DNA of 64,000 nt from Dyella sedimenti (GCF_022760995.1 NZ_JAKWJO010000001.1:868001-932000); one strand, 5' to 3'; positions 35,610-45,195 are shown, counted from the stretch's first letter. Program-made: numbers and translations. Notes: generated by a model not told the origin, from the letters alone.

Positions 35610-36047
35610 ATGGACATCGAACGTATTCCCTTGCAAAAGCATGGCGACAGCCGGGGCATGCTCATCGCCCTGGAGCAGGACCGCAACGTGCCGTTCGAGA
35701 TCCGGCGCGTGTACTACCTGTTCGCCACCAAGGGCGGCGTGCATCGCGGCATGCATGCGCATCGCAACCTCAACCAGTTGGCGGTGACGGTGCGCGGTTC
35801 GGTCACCTTCCTGCTGGACGACGGCAGCGGCCCGCACGAGGTCGTGCTCGACGACCCCTCGCAGGGCCTGCTGCTGCGGCGCATGGTGTGGCGCGAGATG
35901 TACGACTTCAGCGACGACTGCGTGCTGATGGTGCTGGCCGACCAGTTCTATGACCCGGCGGACTACATCACCGACTACGACCTGTTCCTGCGCGAGGTAG
36001 CCGGCGCAGGCCATTCGGGAGACAGGGCAGCATGCCTAGGCCGCTAG
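35610..36047 (+). CDS. fdtA: dTDP-4-oxo-6-deoxy-glucose 3,4-ketoisomerase (FdtA/QdtA family)
   Basis: This 145-residue cupin isomerises dTDP-4-keto-6-deoxyglucose to the 3-keto sugar, the first special step towards dTDP-Fuc3NAc or dTDP-Qui3NAc. The family core is visible: HGDSRGMLIALEQDRNVPFE, RVYYLFATKGGVHRGMHAHR (with the active-site His residues), NQLAVTVRGSVTFLLDDG and VWREMYDFSDDCVLMVLADQ, ending DYDLFLRE. The product stereochemistry (FdtA or QdtA) cannot be told from sequence by eye. It opens the glycan cluster and overlaps the next gene by 16 bp. Confidence 0.88.
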   Translation: MDIERIPLQKHGDSRGMLIALEQDRNVPFEIRRVYYLFATKGGVHRGMHAHRNLNQLAVTVRGSVTFLLDDGSGPHEVVLDDPSQGLLLRRMVWREMYDFSDDCVLMVLADQFYDPADYITDYDLFLREVAGAGHSGDRAACLGR

Positions 36048-36697
36048 TGCTCATCGGGGCCGGCGAGCTTGCGCTGATCGCCTGCGAATACTTCGAACAC
36101 GACGGCGGGCGCGACGTGGCCGCCTTCAGCGTCGATCGCGACTACCTGGCGCAGCCCACGCTGGCCGGCCGGACGGTGGTGCCGTTCGACGAACTGGAAG
36201 TCTCGTATCCGCCCGCGGACTACGACGCCTTCGTGGCCATTCCCGCCAGCCAGCTCAACCGCCTGCGCACGCGCTTCTACCTGGAAGCCAGGCGCAAGGG
36301 CTACCGGCTCGCCAGCTACGTCAGCTCGCGCGCCTTCGTGTGGCGCAACGCCGAGATCGGCGAGAACTGCTTCATCTTCGAGAACAACGTGATCCAGCCG
36401 TTCGTGCGCATCGGCAACAACTGCATCCTGTGGAGCGGCAACCACGTCGGCCACCGCACGGTGGTGCGCGACCACGTGTTCGTCGCCTCGCATGCGGTGA
36501 TCTCCGGCTATTGCGACATCGGCGAAAGCAGCTTCATCGGCGTCAACAGCGCCTTCAACGATGGCGTGAAGATCGCGCCGGACAACGTGATCGGCGCCGG
36601 CGCCCTGGTCACCCGCGACACGGAGGCGGGCCGCGTCTACGTCGGCTCGCCCGCGCGCGCGGTGCCGGACCGCTCCAGCTTCGATGTGAGGCTTTAG
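36032..36697 (+). CDS. Sugar O/N-acyltransferase with left-handed beta-helix (PglD/FdtC-like)
   Basis: The 221-residue protein has a small Rossmann-like N-terminal domain (LVLIGAGELALIACEYFEHD) and a hexapeptide-repeat LbH domain. Examples are VWRNAEIGENCFIFENNVIQ, RIGNNCILWSGNHVGHRTVV and DIGESSFIGVNSAFNDGVKI, closing with YVGSPARAVPD. This is the PglD-type layout. In the context of fdtA and an FdtB-like aminotransferase, it may acetylate the 3-amino group of the nucleotide sugar. The sugar and position are inferred. It overlaps fdtA by 16 bp. Confidence 0.83.
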   Translation: MPRPLVLIGAGELALIACEYFEHDGGRDVAAFSVDRDYLAQPTLAGRTVVPFDELEVSYPPADYDAFVAIPASQLNRLRTRFYLEARRKGYRLASYVSSRAFVWRNAEIGENCFIFENNVIQPFVRIGNNCILWSGNHVGHRTVVRDHVFVASHAVISGYCDIGESSFIGVNSAFNDGVKIAPDNVIGAGALVTRDTEAGRVYVGSPARAVPDRSSFDVRL

Positions 36698-36701
36698 GCG
36701 C

Positions 36702-37655
36702 ATGGTCGAGTGGACCAAGAAGGGGCTGGTGTTCGAGACCGCCCGCCACGGCGTGGGCGGCTGGATGGCCCATTCCGCGCTGACGCCCACGCCCTGGCGG
36801 CTCGACGACGAGTTGATCCGCGTCTACGCGGGTTTCCGCGACGGGGACGGCGTCAGCCGCATCGGCTACGTGGACGTGCGCGCGGACGAGCCGACGGTGG
36901 TGGCGCGCGTCAGCGCCGAGCCGGTGCTGGACGTCGGCAGGGGTGGCTGCTTCGACGACAACGGCATGATCCTCGGCGACGTCGTCCAGGCGCCGGACGG
37001 CCTGTACCTGTTCTACGTCGGCTTCCAGCGCGTGGCCCGGGCCAAGTTCCTCGCCTTTACCGGCCTGGCCGTTTCCCGCGATGGCGGCGAGCATTTCCAG
37101 CGCGTGCAGGAGACCCCGATCCTAGACCGCGCGCCGGGCCGCAGCACCATCGGCGCGGTGCACTCGGTGCTGCGCGAGGGCGACCGCTGGCGGCTGTGGT
37201 ACGCCGTGGGCGACGACTGGGAATACATCGACGGCCGGCCGTTCCCGCGCTACCACATCCGCTGCGTGGAGACGGACGACCTGGCGGCGATCCCGCGCGA
37301 GGACCACCTATGCCTGCTGCCGCGCGGCGGCGAGTACCGCATCGGACGCCCGCGCGTGTATCGCCTCGGCGATGGCTATGTCATGTACTTCACGCGCGGC
37401 ACGGTGGCCGGCGCGTACTTCCCCGGCGTGGCCTACAGCACGGACGGCCTGGCCTGGGAACGCCACGACGAGGCACTGGGCCTGTCCCTGTCGCCCAGCG
37501 GCTGGGATTCGCGCACGCTGTGCTATCCCGCGCTGATCCGCCAGCGCGACCGGTTGCTGATGTTCTACAACGGCAACGACATGGGCGTGGACGGCTTCGG
37601 CGTGGCCGAAGCGCGCCTGCCGCATGCCGAGGGTGGCCCGCATGCTTGCGGTTAG
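36702..37655 (+). CDS. Five-bladed beta-propeller, glycosidase-like (GH43/GH130-type) protein
   Basis: The 317-residue protein lacks a signal peptide and has the repeated strands of a beta-propeller. The stretch GCFDDNGMILGDVVQAPDGL is followed by FYVGFQRVARAKFL, WRLWYAVGDDWEY, RPRVYRLGDGYVMYFTRG and RDRLLMFYNGNDMGVDGFGV. This is the look of the arabinanase/levansucrase/GH130 superfamily found in polysaccharide clusters. A catalytic Asp pair is not certain, so it may be a sugar-binding or modifying protein. It overlaps the next gene by 14 bp and is certainly part of the operon. Confidence 0.7.
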   Translation: MVEWTKKGLVFETARHGVGGWMAHSALTPTPWRLDDELIRVYAGFRDGDGVSRIGYVDVRADEPTVVARVSAEPVLDVGRGGCFDDNGMILGDVVQAPDGLYLFYVGFQRVARAKFLAFTGLAVSRDGGEHFQRVQETPILDRAPGRSTIGAVHSVLREGDRWRLWYAVGDDWEYIDGRPFPRYHIRCVETDDLAAIPREDHLCLLPRGGEYRIGRPRVYRLGDGYVMYFTRGTVAGAYFPGVAYSTDGLAWERHDEALGLSLSPSGWDSRTLCYPALIRQRDRLLMFYNGNDMGVDGFGVAEARLPHAEGGPHACG

Positions 37656-38571
37656 GCCCTATGCGCCCGCCGACGCGGCGGTCTGGAACGGCGTAGTCGC
37701 GTCGTCGCGCAACGGCGTCTTGCTGCATCGGCGCGACTACATGGATTACCACGCCGACCGCTTCGTCGATCAGTCGCTGCTGGTCGAGCGCGACGGCGAG
37801 CCGGTGGCGGTGTTTCCGGCCAACCGGCAGGGCGGCGCGGTGGTGAGCCACGGCGGCCTCACCTATGCCGGCCTGATCGCGACGCGCGCCCTGCGCGCCG
37901 AATCGACGCTGGCCGTGTTCGAGCGGATCGGCGAGCACTACCGCGCGCAAGGTGTCGAGCGCGTGGTCTACAAGGCCGTGCCGCACGTGTTCCATGCGTA
38001 CCCCTGCGAAGAGGACCTGTATGCCCTGCACCGGCTGGGCGCGCGGCTCAAGCGGCGCGACCTGTCCTCCGTGATCGCGCTGCACGAGCCGTTCCGCTTC
38101 ACCGAGGAGCGCCGCCGGGCCGTCGACAAGGCGAAGAGGGCGGGCCTGCGGACCGGCATTGGCGACGACCTGGCCAGTTTCCACGCGCTGCTCACCGAGG
38201 TATTGCGCAGGCACCATGCCGTGCCGACGCACAGCGTGGCGGAACTGGACCTGCTGCGCTCGCGCTTTCCCGGCCGGATCACACTGCACCAGGCGAGCCG
38301 CGAGGGTGCGCTGCTGGCCGGCGTGATCGTCTATGACTTTGGCCGGGTGGTGCATACGCAGTACATGGCAGCCTCGGAGGAAGGGCGGCGCCTCAATGCG
38401 CTCAACCTGCTGCTGGCGGAACTGCTCGACCGCTACGCGGATCGGCATTACTTCTCCTTCGGCATCTCCACCGAGCGGGAAGGACAGGCGCTCAACGGCG
38501 GCCTGGTCGCGCAGAAGGAATACTTCGGCGCGCGCGCCATCGCGCACGATTTCTACGAATGGGTGCTCTGA
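37642..38571 (+). CDS. GNAT/FemAB-like acyltransferase
   Basis: The 309-residue protein has two GNAT-like halves, as in FemAB-type proteins. The first reads [19 protein letters not shown] with [15 protein letters not shown] and [12 protein letters not shown]. The second holds [20 protein letters not shown] and [20 protein letters not shown], and ends with [20 protein letters not shown]. Such proteins in glycan clusters transfer acyl or amino-acyl groups to sugars; the donor and acceptor are unknown. The ATG at 37642 is preceded by GAGGGTGG and is preferred over 37624. The stop overlaps the next gene by one base. Confidence 0.78.
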   Translation: MLAVRPYAPADAAVWNGVVASSRNGVLLHRRDYMDYHADRFVDQSLLVERDGEPVAVFPANRQGGAVVSHGGLTYAGLIATRALRAESTLAVFERIGEHYRAQGVERVVYKAVPHVFHAYPCEEDLYALHRLGARLKRRDLSSVIALHEPFRFTEERRRAVDKAKRAGLRTGIGDDLASFHALLTEVLRRHHAVPTHSVAELDLLRSRFPGRITLHQASREGALLAGVIVYDFGRVVHTQYMAASEEGRRLNALNLLLAELLDRYADRHYFSFGISTEREGQALNGGLVAQKEYFGARAIAHDFYEWVL

Positions 38572-39683
38572 TGGACGTGCCGTTCTTCGACCTCGGCGCG
38601 GTGAACGCGCGCTATGCCGACGAGCTGAAGGCGGCGGCGGCGCGGGTGATCGATTCGGGCTGGTACATCCTGGGCGAGGAACTGGCCGCCTTCGAGCGGG
38701 AGTTCGCCGCCTATTGCGGCGCGGCCCACGCCGTCGGCGTGGGCAACGGCATGGATGCGCTGACGCTGATCCTGCGCGCCTATCGCTCGCTGGGCGCCCT
38801 TGCCGAGGGCGACGAGGTGATCGTGCCGGGCAACACTTTCATCGCCAGCCTCCTCGCGGTGAGCGAAAGCGGCCTGGTGCCGGTGCCGGTGGAGCCGGAC
38901 CCCGCCACCTTCAATATCGACCCGGTCCGGGTGGAGGAGGCCATCGGCCCACGCACGCGGGCGATCATGGCCGTGCACCTGTACGGCCAACTGGCCGACA
39001 TGCCGGCGCTGGCCGCCATCGCCCGCCAGCATGGCTTGCTGCTGATCGAGGACGCGGCGCAGGCCCACGGCGCGGCGTGGGATGGCCGCAAGGCGGGTTC
39101 CCTCGGTGACGCCGCGGGCTTCAGCTTCTTCCCGGCCAAGAACCTGGGCGCGCTGGGCGACGGCGGCGCAGTGGTCACCGGCGACGCCGCGTTGGCCGAA
39201 CGCGTGGCGGCCCTGCGCAACTACGGCTCGCGGGTGAAATACGAGCATCCGCTCTGCGGCGTCAATTCGCGGCTGGACGAGATGCAGGCGGCGATGCTGC
39301 GCGTGAAGCTCAGGCACTTGGATGAGGAAATCGCTCGGCGCCGCGAGGTGGCGCGCCGCTACCGCCAGGGCATCGACCATGCGCGGATCGCGTTGCCCGG
39401 TGTGGCCGATGAGGATCGCCACGCCTGGCACCTGTTCGTGGTGCGCTGCCCGCAGCGCGATGCCTTGCAGCGCCACCTGCGCGCGCACGGCATCCACAGC
39501 CAGGTGCATTATCCGGTGCCGCCGCACCGGCAGCCCGCCTATGCCGGCCTGAAGCACGGTCCGCTGCCGCTGACCGAGCGCCTGCACGGGGACGTGCTGA
39601 GCCTGCCGATGGGGCCGGCGCTGTCCGATGAAGCCGTGGCGCGCGTGATCGTGGCCTGCCAATCGTTCGGGGCGGCGCCATGA
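38571..39683 (+). CDS. fdtB: DegT/DnrJ/EryC1/StrS aminotransferase (FdtB-like)
   Basis: This 370-residue PLP enzyme aminates a keto-sugar nucleotide. The SHMT-fold signatures are GYILGEEL-like [48 protein letters not shown], and [17 protein letters not shown] with the PLP-binding Lys near residue 190. [16 protein letters not shown] completes the match. With the FdtA-like isomerase in the same operon, it should make the dTDP-3-amino-3,6-dideoxyhexose. It starts in a TGATG overlap and ends overlapping the flippase by 4 bp. Confidence 0.93.
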   Translation: MDVPFFDLGAVNARYADELKAAAARVIDSGWYILGEELAAFEREFAAYCGAAHAVGVGNGMDALTLILRAYRSLGALAEGDEVIVPGNTFIASLLAVSESGLVPVPVEPDPATFNIDPVRVEEAIGPRTRAIMAVHLYGQLADMPALAAIARQHGLLLIEDAAQAHGAAWDGRKAGSLGDAAGFSFFPAKNLGALGDGGAVVTGDAALAERVAALRNYGSRVKYEHPLCGVNSRLDEMQAAMLRVKLRHLDEEIARRREVARRYRQGIDHARIALPGVADEDRHAWHLFVVRCPQRDALQRHLRAHGIHSQVHYPVPPHRQPAYAGLKHGPLPLTERLHGDVLSLPMGPALSDEAVARVIVACQSFGAAP

Positions 39684-40954
39684 GCCTGTTGCGCGCCGGT
39701 TTCTACAGCGCCGCCGCCACGGCCTCGCGCCTGCTGGCCGGCCTGGTGATCGTCAAGCTGGTGGCCTGGTTCGCCGGCCCGGAAGGCGTGGGCAAACTGG
39801 GCCAGTTCATGAGCTTCATGTCGCTGCTCGCGGTGCTGGCGGGCGGCGGCATCAGCACGGGGCTGGTCAAGTACATCGCCGAATACCGCGACGATGCGCA
39901 ACGGCTGGCGCGCCTGCTCGGCGCCGCGCTGTGGTACGTGCTGGGTGCCTCGCTGGTGATGGGCGTGCTCACCTTGCTGTTCAGCCGCCAGGTCGCGCAA
40001 TGGCTGCTGGCGGACGCGCGCTACGCCAGCCTGGTGCGGGTGCTCGCCGCGGCCCAGCTCGGCATCGCGCTGGCCAACTATGTGCTGGCGGTGATCAACG
40101 GCTTCATGGACGTGCGCCGGCTGGCGCTGGTGCAGGTGGCGGGTTCGGTGCTGAACATCGCGCTGGTGGCGTGGCTGGCGCAATGGCTGCACCTGTACGG
40201 CGCGCTGCTGGCGCTGGTGGTGGGGCAGGGCCTGTGGCTGGCGGTGGGGCTACCGGCCTGGTGGCGCAGCCCGTATTTCCAGCGCGCGATGCTGCGCGTG
40301 CGTTTCGACCGCGACATGGTCGGCCGGCTCGCGGCGTTCTCGGTGATGACGCTTACCGCCGCGCTGGTGTCGCCGCTGGTCAACATCGCCGTGCGCGACC
40401 ATCTCGCCGCCGGGCTGGGCTGGCGGCAGGTGGGCTACTGGCAGGCGGTGTCCAGGGTGTCGGACGCCTACCTGCTGTTCGTCACCTCCGCCATCAACGT
40501 GTATTACCTGCCCAGGCTCGCCTCGATCGCCGACCGCGCGGCGCTGCGGCTCGAATTACGGCAGGCGTTCCGCGTGCTGCTGCCGCTGGTGACGGCGATG
40601 GCCCTGGTCATCTACCTGGCCCGGCGCTGGGTGACGGCGGTGCTGTTCAACGCCGACTTCGCGCCGGCCAACGACTTGTATGCGCCGCAACTGGCCGGCG
40701 ACGTGGTCAAGATCGCGTCCTTCGTCCTTTCCTACCTGATGCTGGCCAAGGCCATGACGCGGCTGTTCGTCGTGTCCGAGTGCGTGTTCGCGGCGAGCTA
40801 TCTCGCGCTGGTCTACGCATGCACCGCGCGCCTCGGGTTGGCCGGGGCGGTCTATGCGTTCGCGCTCAACTACGTGCTGTACCTGGCGTTCAACCTGTGG
40901 ATGGCGCGCCGCTACCTGGGAGGGCAGGAACCATGGCCAATGCCGCATCGCTGA
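39680..40954 (+). CDS. wzx: Polysaccharide flippase (Wzx family)
   Basis: The 424-residue polytopic protein has about 12 transmembrane helices and belongs to the MOP flippase superfamily. [20 protein letters not shown] and [20 protein letters not shown] match WzxE-like O-antigen/enterobacterial-common-antigen flippases. It should move a lipid-linked oligosaccharide across the inner membrane. The stop lies 21 bp inside the following GT2 gene, and the start overlaps fdtB by 4 bp. Confidence 0.87.
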   Translation: MSLLRAGFYSAAATASRLLAGLVIVKLVAWFAGPEGVGKLGQFMSFMSLLAVLAGGGISTGLVKYIAEYRDDAQRLARLLGAALWYVLGASLVMGVLTLLFSRQVAQWLLADARYASLVRVLAAAQLGIALANYVLAVINGFMDVRRLALVQVAGSVLNIALVAWLAQWLHLYGALLALVVGQGLWLAVGLPAWWRSPYFQRAMLRVRFDRDMVGRLAAFSVMTLTAALVSPLVNIAVRDHLAAGLGWRQVGYWQAVSRVSDAYLLFVTSAINVYYLPRLASIADRAALRLELRQAFRVLLPLVTAMALVIYLARRWVTAVLFNADFAPANDLYAPQLAGDVVKIASFVLSYLMLAKAMTRLFVVSECVFAASYLALVYACTARLGLAGAVYAFALNYVLYLAFNLWMARRYLGGQEPWPMPHR

Positions 40955-41880
40955 AGGGGGCGGCGCCGCCATTGGTGTCGGTGCTGATCCCCGCCTACAA
41001 CCATGAGCGCTACGTGCGCCGCTGCCTGGACAGCGTGCTGGAGGACCCGTACCCGGCCAAGGAACTGGTGGTCATCGACGATGGCTCCACCGACGGCACC
41101 GGCGAGCGGATCGCGGCCTGGGCGCGGCGGCACCGTGGCGAGATCGCCATCGAGTACGTGCGCCGGCCCAACCGTGGCATCGCGGCCACCATGAACGAGC
41201 TGGCGGCGCGCGCGCGGGGCGAGTTCCTGCGCCTGGGCGCCAGCGACGACTATCTGCTGCCCGGCGGGCTGCAGGCCCAGGTGGGTTACCTGCTCGCCCA
41301 TCCGCGCAAGTGGGCGGTGATCGGCGACTCGCGGGTGGTGGACAGGGAGGGCCGGCCGCTGCACGACAGCGGCATGCGCGACCTGCATCGCGCCGACAAG
41401 CGCCTGTATGGCTCCGACGAAGGCATCCGCCGCGCGGTCATCAGCCATTGGGCCATCGGCGGCCCGGTGGCCCTGATCCGCAAGCGTTCGCTGGAAACCG
41501 TGGCCGGCTGGAGCGAGAGCCTGCGCATCGACGACTGGGATTTCTTCCTGCGCCTGGCCGCCCACGACGCGATCGGCTTCATCGACGTCCCGGTATGCGC
41601 CTACCGCCTGCACGGCTCGAACGTCAGCCGCACGCGCGACACCCGCGCGCGCATCCTCAACCTGCTCGAATCGCAGGGCGTGGCGCTGCGGCGGGAGGCG
41701 TTGTTCGAGGAGCCGTACCGCACCCTGCTCAGGGCGCAGTCGCACCTGATCGGCGCCAAGATCGCCTTCCTGCAGCGGCATCCCGGAACCTTGTCGCTGC
41801 ACCTGCTGGCCTACCTGTCGCTGGTGGCGGCATCCCGGGTCCGGCGGCGCACGCCCCTGCGGCTGGCGGAGGGCGCATGA
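40933..41880 (+). CDS. Glycosyltransferase family 2
   Basis: The 315-residue cytoplasmic or membrane-associated transferase has the GT-A fold: VSVLIPAYNHERYVRRCLDS, the donor-binding ELVVIDDGSTDGTGE and RPNRGIAATMNELA. The SDD/DxD-like segment is LRLGASDDYLLPGG, and the acceptor-side segment is GWSESLRIDDWDFFLRL, where the E/DDWDFF motif is usual in GT2. It likely adds a sugar to the lipid-linked repeat unit. AGGAACC precedes the ATG. It overlaps flippase and polymerase genes on either side. Confidence 0.9.
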   Translation: MANAASLKGAAPPLVSVLIPAYNHERYVRRCLDSVLEDPYPAKELVVIDDGSTDGTGERIAAWARRHRGEIAIEYVRRPNRGIAATMNELAARARGEFLRLGASDDYLLPGGLQAQVGYLLAHPRKWAVIGDSRVVDREGRPLHDSGMRDLHRADKRLYGSDEGIRRAVISHWAIGGPVALIRKRSLETVAGWSESLRIDDWDFFLRLAAHDAIGFIDVPVCAYRLHGSNVSRTRDTRARILNLLESQGVALRREALFEEPYRTLLRAQSHLIGAKIAFLQRHPGTLSLHLLAYLSLVAASRVRRRTPLRLAEGA

Positions 41881-43028
41881 GGTCGCTGCTGCGCCTGCCG
41901 TCGGCCTACCTCGGGCTGCCCATGCTGCTCACCTGCGGGCTCACCCTGCTGGCCTACGACTTGCCGCCGGGCTACCTGGACGGCATCGTGCTGCTGGTGG
42001 CGGTGTCGCTCGCCATCATGCTGTTCGACCTGCTGGCGGGCCTGCGGCTGCCCGAGGCGAGCCGTTTCCGCGCGCGCGACTACGCGGGCAGCCGCGAGGC
42101 CCTGGTCGCGCTGGCGTTCGCCGCGGGCATCGTGCTGTTCTGCCTGCTGGACCTGACGCTGTTTCCCATCCCGCTGATCGACGCGCCGGCCTCCTATGCC
42201 CAGATGGAAGGCGGCCGCGCGCACGTGCGGCATATCTCGGACATGTGCTGGGTGCTGCCGCCGATCGGCCTGCTGTGCACCCGCAACCGCTGGCTGCGCG
42301 GCGCGCTGATGGTTTTCGGCTTCGCCTTTCCCGTGCTGGTGATCGACCGCAACCGGGTGTTCGCCGCGCTGTTCGCGACGGCGCTGGTCCTGTTGTTCCG
42401 GCGCGAGGAGTCCAGGCCGCTGCCCTGGAAGACCGTCGGCCTGCTGGCCATCGCGGGCGGCACGGTGTTCTCGGTGCTGGGCATCCTGCGCTCGGGCACG
42501 CTGGATACGGTGACGCTGCCCTTCAGCGACACCTACCGCGCGATGCCGGTGGGCATCCGCTGGCTGCTGCTCTATGCGAGCGCGGGGCCGTACAACTTCG
42601 CCGCGATGCTGGCCAAGCACTACGCCAACGCCAGCTTCCTCATCAACCAGCTGGTGCCGATGGCCGGATCGATCGCCACCGCCGGCACGGACATTCCGCT
42701 GGACGCCTCGAACATCAACGTCGGCTCGGAGTTCCTGCCGTTCCTGCTGGCGCTCGGCCCGTTCGGCGCGGCGTTCTCGATGGCGGCGCTGTATGCGCTG
42801 CAGCGGTGGAGCGTGCGGCGGCTGTATCCGCGCGTGTCGCTGTTTTCCCTGCTGATCTTCCTGCGCATGGCCTACGTGTGCGTGATGTCGCCGTTCGCGC
42901 CGCAGGCGTTCACCTGGACCAACGCCGGCTTCATCGCGCTCTGCCTGGTGCTGCAGGCATTCGCCGCGCTGCTGCCAGACCACCGGACCGAGGCGGCTCC
43001 CGCCACGGCCGCGCGGCCCATCCCCTGA
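41877..43028 (+). CDS. Membrane protein, probable O-antigen polymerase (Wzy-like)
   Basis: The 383-residue protein has about ten transmembrane helices. It lacks strong sequence motifs, as Wzy proteins usually do, but has a large periplasmic loop (about residues 205-285, with YRAMPVGIRWLLLYASAGPY and LDASNINVGSEFLPFLLAL). The position between a GT2 gene and a Wzz-type gene supports polymerase of the repeat unit. It starts in an ATGA overlap with the GT2 gene. The assignment rests mainly on topology and context. Confidence 0.68.
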   Translation: MRSLLRLPSAYLGLPMLLTCGLTLLAYDLPPGYLDGIVLLVAVSLAIMLFDLLAGLRLPEASRFRARDYAGSREALVALAFAAGIVLFCLLDLTLFPIPLIDAPASYAQMEGGRAHVRHISDMCWVLPPIGLLCTRNRWLRGALMVFGFAFPVLVIDRNRVFAALFATALVLLFRREESRPLPWKTVGLLAIAGGTVFSVLGILRSGTLDTVTLPFSDTYRAMPVGIRWLLLYASAGPYNFAAMLAKHYANASFLINQLVPMAGSIATAGTDIPLDASNINVGSEFLPFLLALGPFGAAFSMAALYALQRWSVRRLYPRVSLFSLLIFLRMAYVCVMSPFAPQAFTWTNAGFIALCLVLQAFAALLPDHRTEAAPATAARPIP

Positions 43029-43052
43029 CGACTTTCCCAGCGAGCCAACGAC

Positions 43053-43871
43053 ATGGAACGAGACGAGATCTACCTGTTCGACCTGTGGCGCATCCTGCGC
43101 CGCGAGTGGAAGTGGTGCGCGGCGGCGCTGCTGCTGGCCCTGGTCGCCACCTATGCCTTCGCGCACCTGGCGAGGCGCCAGTGGGAGGCTACCGCGTGGA
43201 TCCAGATCGGACAGGTCGGGCCGGCGCCCTCGGGGCAGGACCCCAAGGTGGAACCGCTGCTGCGAGTCATCGAGCGCCTGCAGACGACCGCTTTCCAGGC
43301 GGATGTCATGCGCAGCGTCGGCCTTGCGCCGGATGCGCCGGAAGCCAAGCTCTACCACCGCAGCATGAAGCTGGAACCGATGCCCTACGCGGGGCCGATG
43401 GTCCGCTTGAGCGTGCGCGCGTATTCGCCGCAGCAGGCGCGTCAGCTGGCGCAGGCCACGGCGGACCGGCTGCGCGCCATCCACAGGGCGATCGCGGCGG
43501 CGCCGTTGTCGCTGGCGCGTACTCGCCTGGACGAAGTGCAGGCCGAGTTGAAGAACGCCCTGGCCGAGCGCGATCGCCTGCTGCAGGCGGCGGACGGCAA
43601 CGATGCCGGCGCCAAGGCGCCGCCGCTGGCCGGCGTGCTGCTGGCCGGCATGAGCGAGGACATCCGCAACCTGCAGATGCAGCGCAACGACCTGCTGATG
43701 CGCCTGAGCGCCAACTACACCTACGAGACCTTCCTGCCCTGGCCGGTCTACGTGCCCGAAGGGCAGGCCTTCCCGAATCCCGCGATCACCTGGGGCATCG
43801 GCCTGCTGGCCGGGCTGTGCCTGGGCATGTTCGCCGCCGTGGCGAGGAATGCAACGCGGCGCATGCGCTGA
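43053..43871 (+). CDS. wzz: Wzz-type polysaccharide chain-length/co-polymerase protein
   Basis: The 272-residue protein has the PCP topology: an N-terminal transmembrane helix (WCAAALLLALVATYAFAHLA, about 22-41), a periplasmic helical region with coiled-coil (LDEVQAELKNALAERDRLLQ), and a C-terminal helix GIGLLAGLCLGMFAAVAR at about 248-265. The ITWGIGLLAG segment is near the Pro-rich motif of Wzz proteins. It sets chain length of the polymer and closes the operon. Its 3' end is followed by an inverted repeat. Confidence 0.85.
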   Translation: MERDEIYLFDLWRILRREWKWCAAALLLALVATYAFAHLARRQWEATAWIQIGQVGPAPSGQDPKVEPLLRVIERLQTTAFQADVMRSVGLAPDAPEAKLYHRSMKLEPMPYAGPMVRLSVRAYSPQQARQLAQATADRLRAIHRAIAAAPLSLARTRLDEVQAELKNALAERDRLLQAADGNDAGAKAPPLAGVLLAGMSEDIRNLQMQRNDLLMRLSANYTYETFLPWPVYVPEGQAFPNPAITWGIGLLAGLCLGMFAAVARNATRRMR

Positions 43872-43906
43872 AAGCCTGTCCACGATCCTCTCCTCCCCCC
43901 AAGAGA

Positions 43907-43935
43907 TTTGAACAGGCTCTAAGAGCCTGTTCAAA
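43907..43935. terminator. Perfect inverted repeat after the glycan operon
   Basis: TTTGAACAGGCTCT and AGAGCCTGTTCAAA, 14-bp arms around a single base, lie 36 bp past the wzz stop. The right arm is the motif GAGCCTGTTCAAAATC that also starts at 28047, so this looks like two head-to-head copies of a gene-end repeat. Terminator activity is inferred from its position. Confidence 0.6.
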
Positions 43936-43974
43936 ATCGTCGCTCGGCCCCTCCCCGCTGACGCCGGTCCCCTT

Positions 43975-44115
43975 TGTGGGAGCGCACCCTGTGCGCGACC
44001 TCCTTTTGCCTCGGTCTGCATCGTTCGTCATCCTGGCCCTTGCCCCCTTTGGCGGGGTGCGCCGGGACGACGAGCCATGAGGCGAAAGGCGTCGCGCACA
44101 GGGTGCGCTCCTACA
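43975..44115. repeat. Long inverted repeat, type-1 copy C
   Basis: 25-bp arms (TGTGGGAGCGCACCCTGTGC plus GCGAC at 43975-43999; the right arm at 44091-44115 pairs with one mismatch) with inner arms CTTTTGCCTC and GAGGCGAAAG as in copy B. It shares most of its 141 bp with copy B. The rest of the 43872-44297 gap (up to the methyltransferase gene) has no convincing gene; a GCCACGCC/GGCGTGGC hairpin lies at about 44252-44274. Confidence 0.9.
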
Positions 44116-44297
44116 AGGGGGAGGGCGATGAGCGCCGTGTCTCAATGATCGACTATGGCGGCACGCCCCGCGACCACCGTGGAGACTCAACCATCCGAAG
44201 TTTCCGACAACCAAAGCGTCCCGCGCCGGCACTCACCGCATGAATAGATGCGCCACGCCGGCAGGCGGCGTGGCATGGGTGAACAGCCGGAGCGTGG

Positions 44298-45191
44298 ATG
44301 GACATGAGTGGGCGACATGGGTTGGGTAGCGGGCGGCATGGCGCCGTGTTCGGAATGGACGTCCAAACCCCGGCGCATGACGCCACGCGGGAAGAGGACC
44401 GCCTGCTGGACACGCAGCGCGCCTTCGACAGCGTCGCCGCCGACTACGACGGCCCGCGCGGCAACAACGAGCTGATCCAGCGCATGCGGCTTTCCCTGTG
44501 GGAGACCGTGCTCGACAAGGTGCCCACCGGCGGCAGCCTGCTCGACCTGGGGTGCGGCACCGGACTCGATGCCATCGAACTGGCGCGTTGCGGCTACCAG
44601 GTGACCGCCACCGACTGGTCGCCGCAGATGGTGGGCCGCACGCGTTCGCGCGCCGCCATGGCGGGCCTGGAATCGCACGTGACGGCCACGCACCTGGGCA
44701 TCCACCAGCTCGACCGGCTGCAGGGGGCGTTCGACGGCATCTACTCGAACTTCGGCCCGCTCAACTGCGTGCCGGACCTGCCGGCGGTCGCCGCCGAATG
44801 CGCGCGCCTGCTGCGGCCCGGGGGGCACTTGGTGTTCTCGGTGATCGGCCGGATCTGCCCGTGGGAAGTGGCGCACTATGCGCTGCGCGGCCGCTTCAAG
44901 CGGGCCGCCGTGCGTGCCCGGCGCGGCGCGACCGCGGTCGGCATGAACCGCCATACCATCTGGACCTATTACTACCTGCCGCGCGAGTTCTACCGCGCCT
45001 TCGCCGGGCATTTCACGCTGGAGGGCTATCGCGCGCTGAGCCTGTTCCTGCCGCCGCCTTACCTGGTGGAGCATTACCGCCGTCATCCCCGCCGCAGCGA
45101 ATGGCTGGGCCGGCTCGACGACCGCCTCGGCGCGCTGCCCCTGCTGCGCGACATGGGCGACCATTTCCTGATCGTGATGCGCCGGTGCTGA
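44298..45191 (+). CDS. Class I SAM-dependent methyltransferase
   Basis: The 297-residue cytoplasmic enzyme has the Rossmann SAM fold: FDSVAADYDGPRGNNELIQR, motif I SLLDLGCGTGLDAIELARCG, motif II TATDWSPQMV, and GIYSNFGPLNCVPDLPAVAA followed by LLRPGGHLVFSVIGR. The substrate is unknown; it may act on a sugar or a peptide-like product of the cluster. ATGs at 44298, 44304 and 44355 are possible; 44298 has GGAG five bases upstream. It leads the plus-strand part of the uncharacterised cluster. Confidence 0.85.
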   Translation: MDMSGRHGLGSGRHGAVFGMDVQTPAHDATREEDRLLDTQRAFDSVAADYDGPRGNNELIQRMRLSLWETVLDKVPTGGSLLDLGCGTGLDAIELARCGYQVTATDWSPQMVGRTRSRAAMAGLESHVTATHLGIHQLDRLQGAFDGIYSNFGPLNCVPDLPAVAAECARLLRPGGHLVFSVIGRICPWEVAHYALRGRFKRAAVRARRGATAVGMNRHTIWTYYYLPREFYRAFAGHFTLEGYRALSLFLPPPYLVEHYRRHPRRSEWLGRLDDRLGALPLLRDMGDHFLIVMRRC

Positions 45192-45195
45192 GGCG

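Noticed and set aside
44144..44247. Two overlapping short ORFs upstream of the first methyltransferase (MIDYGGTPRD..., MAARPATTVET...)
   Set aside because: No ribosome site for either, they overlap in two frames and run into a hairpin; could be chance ORFs in the leader.
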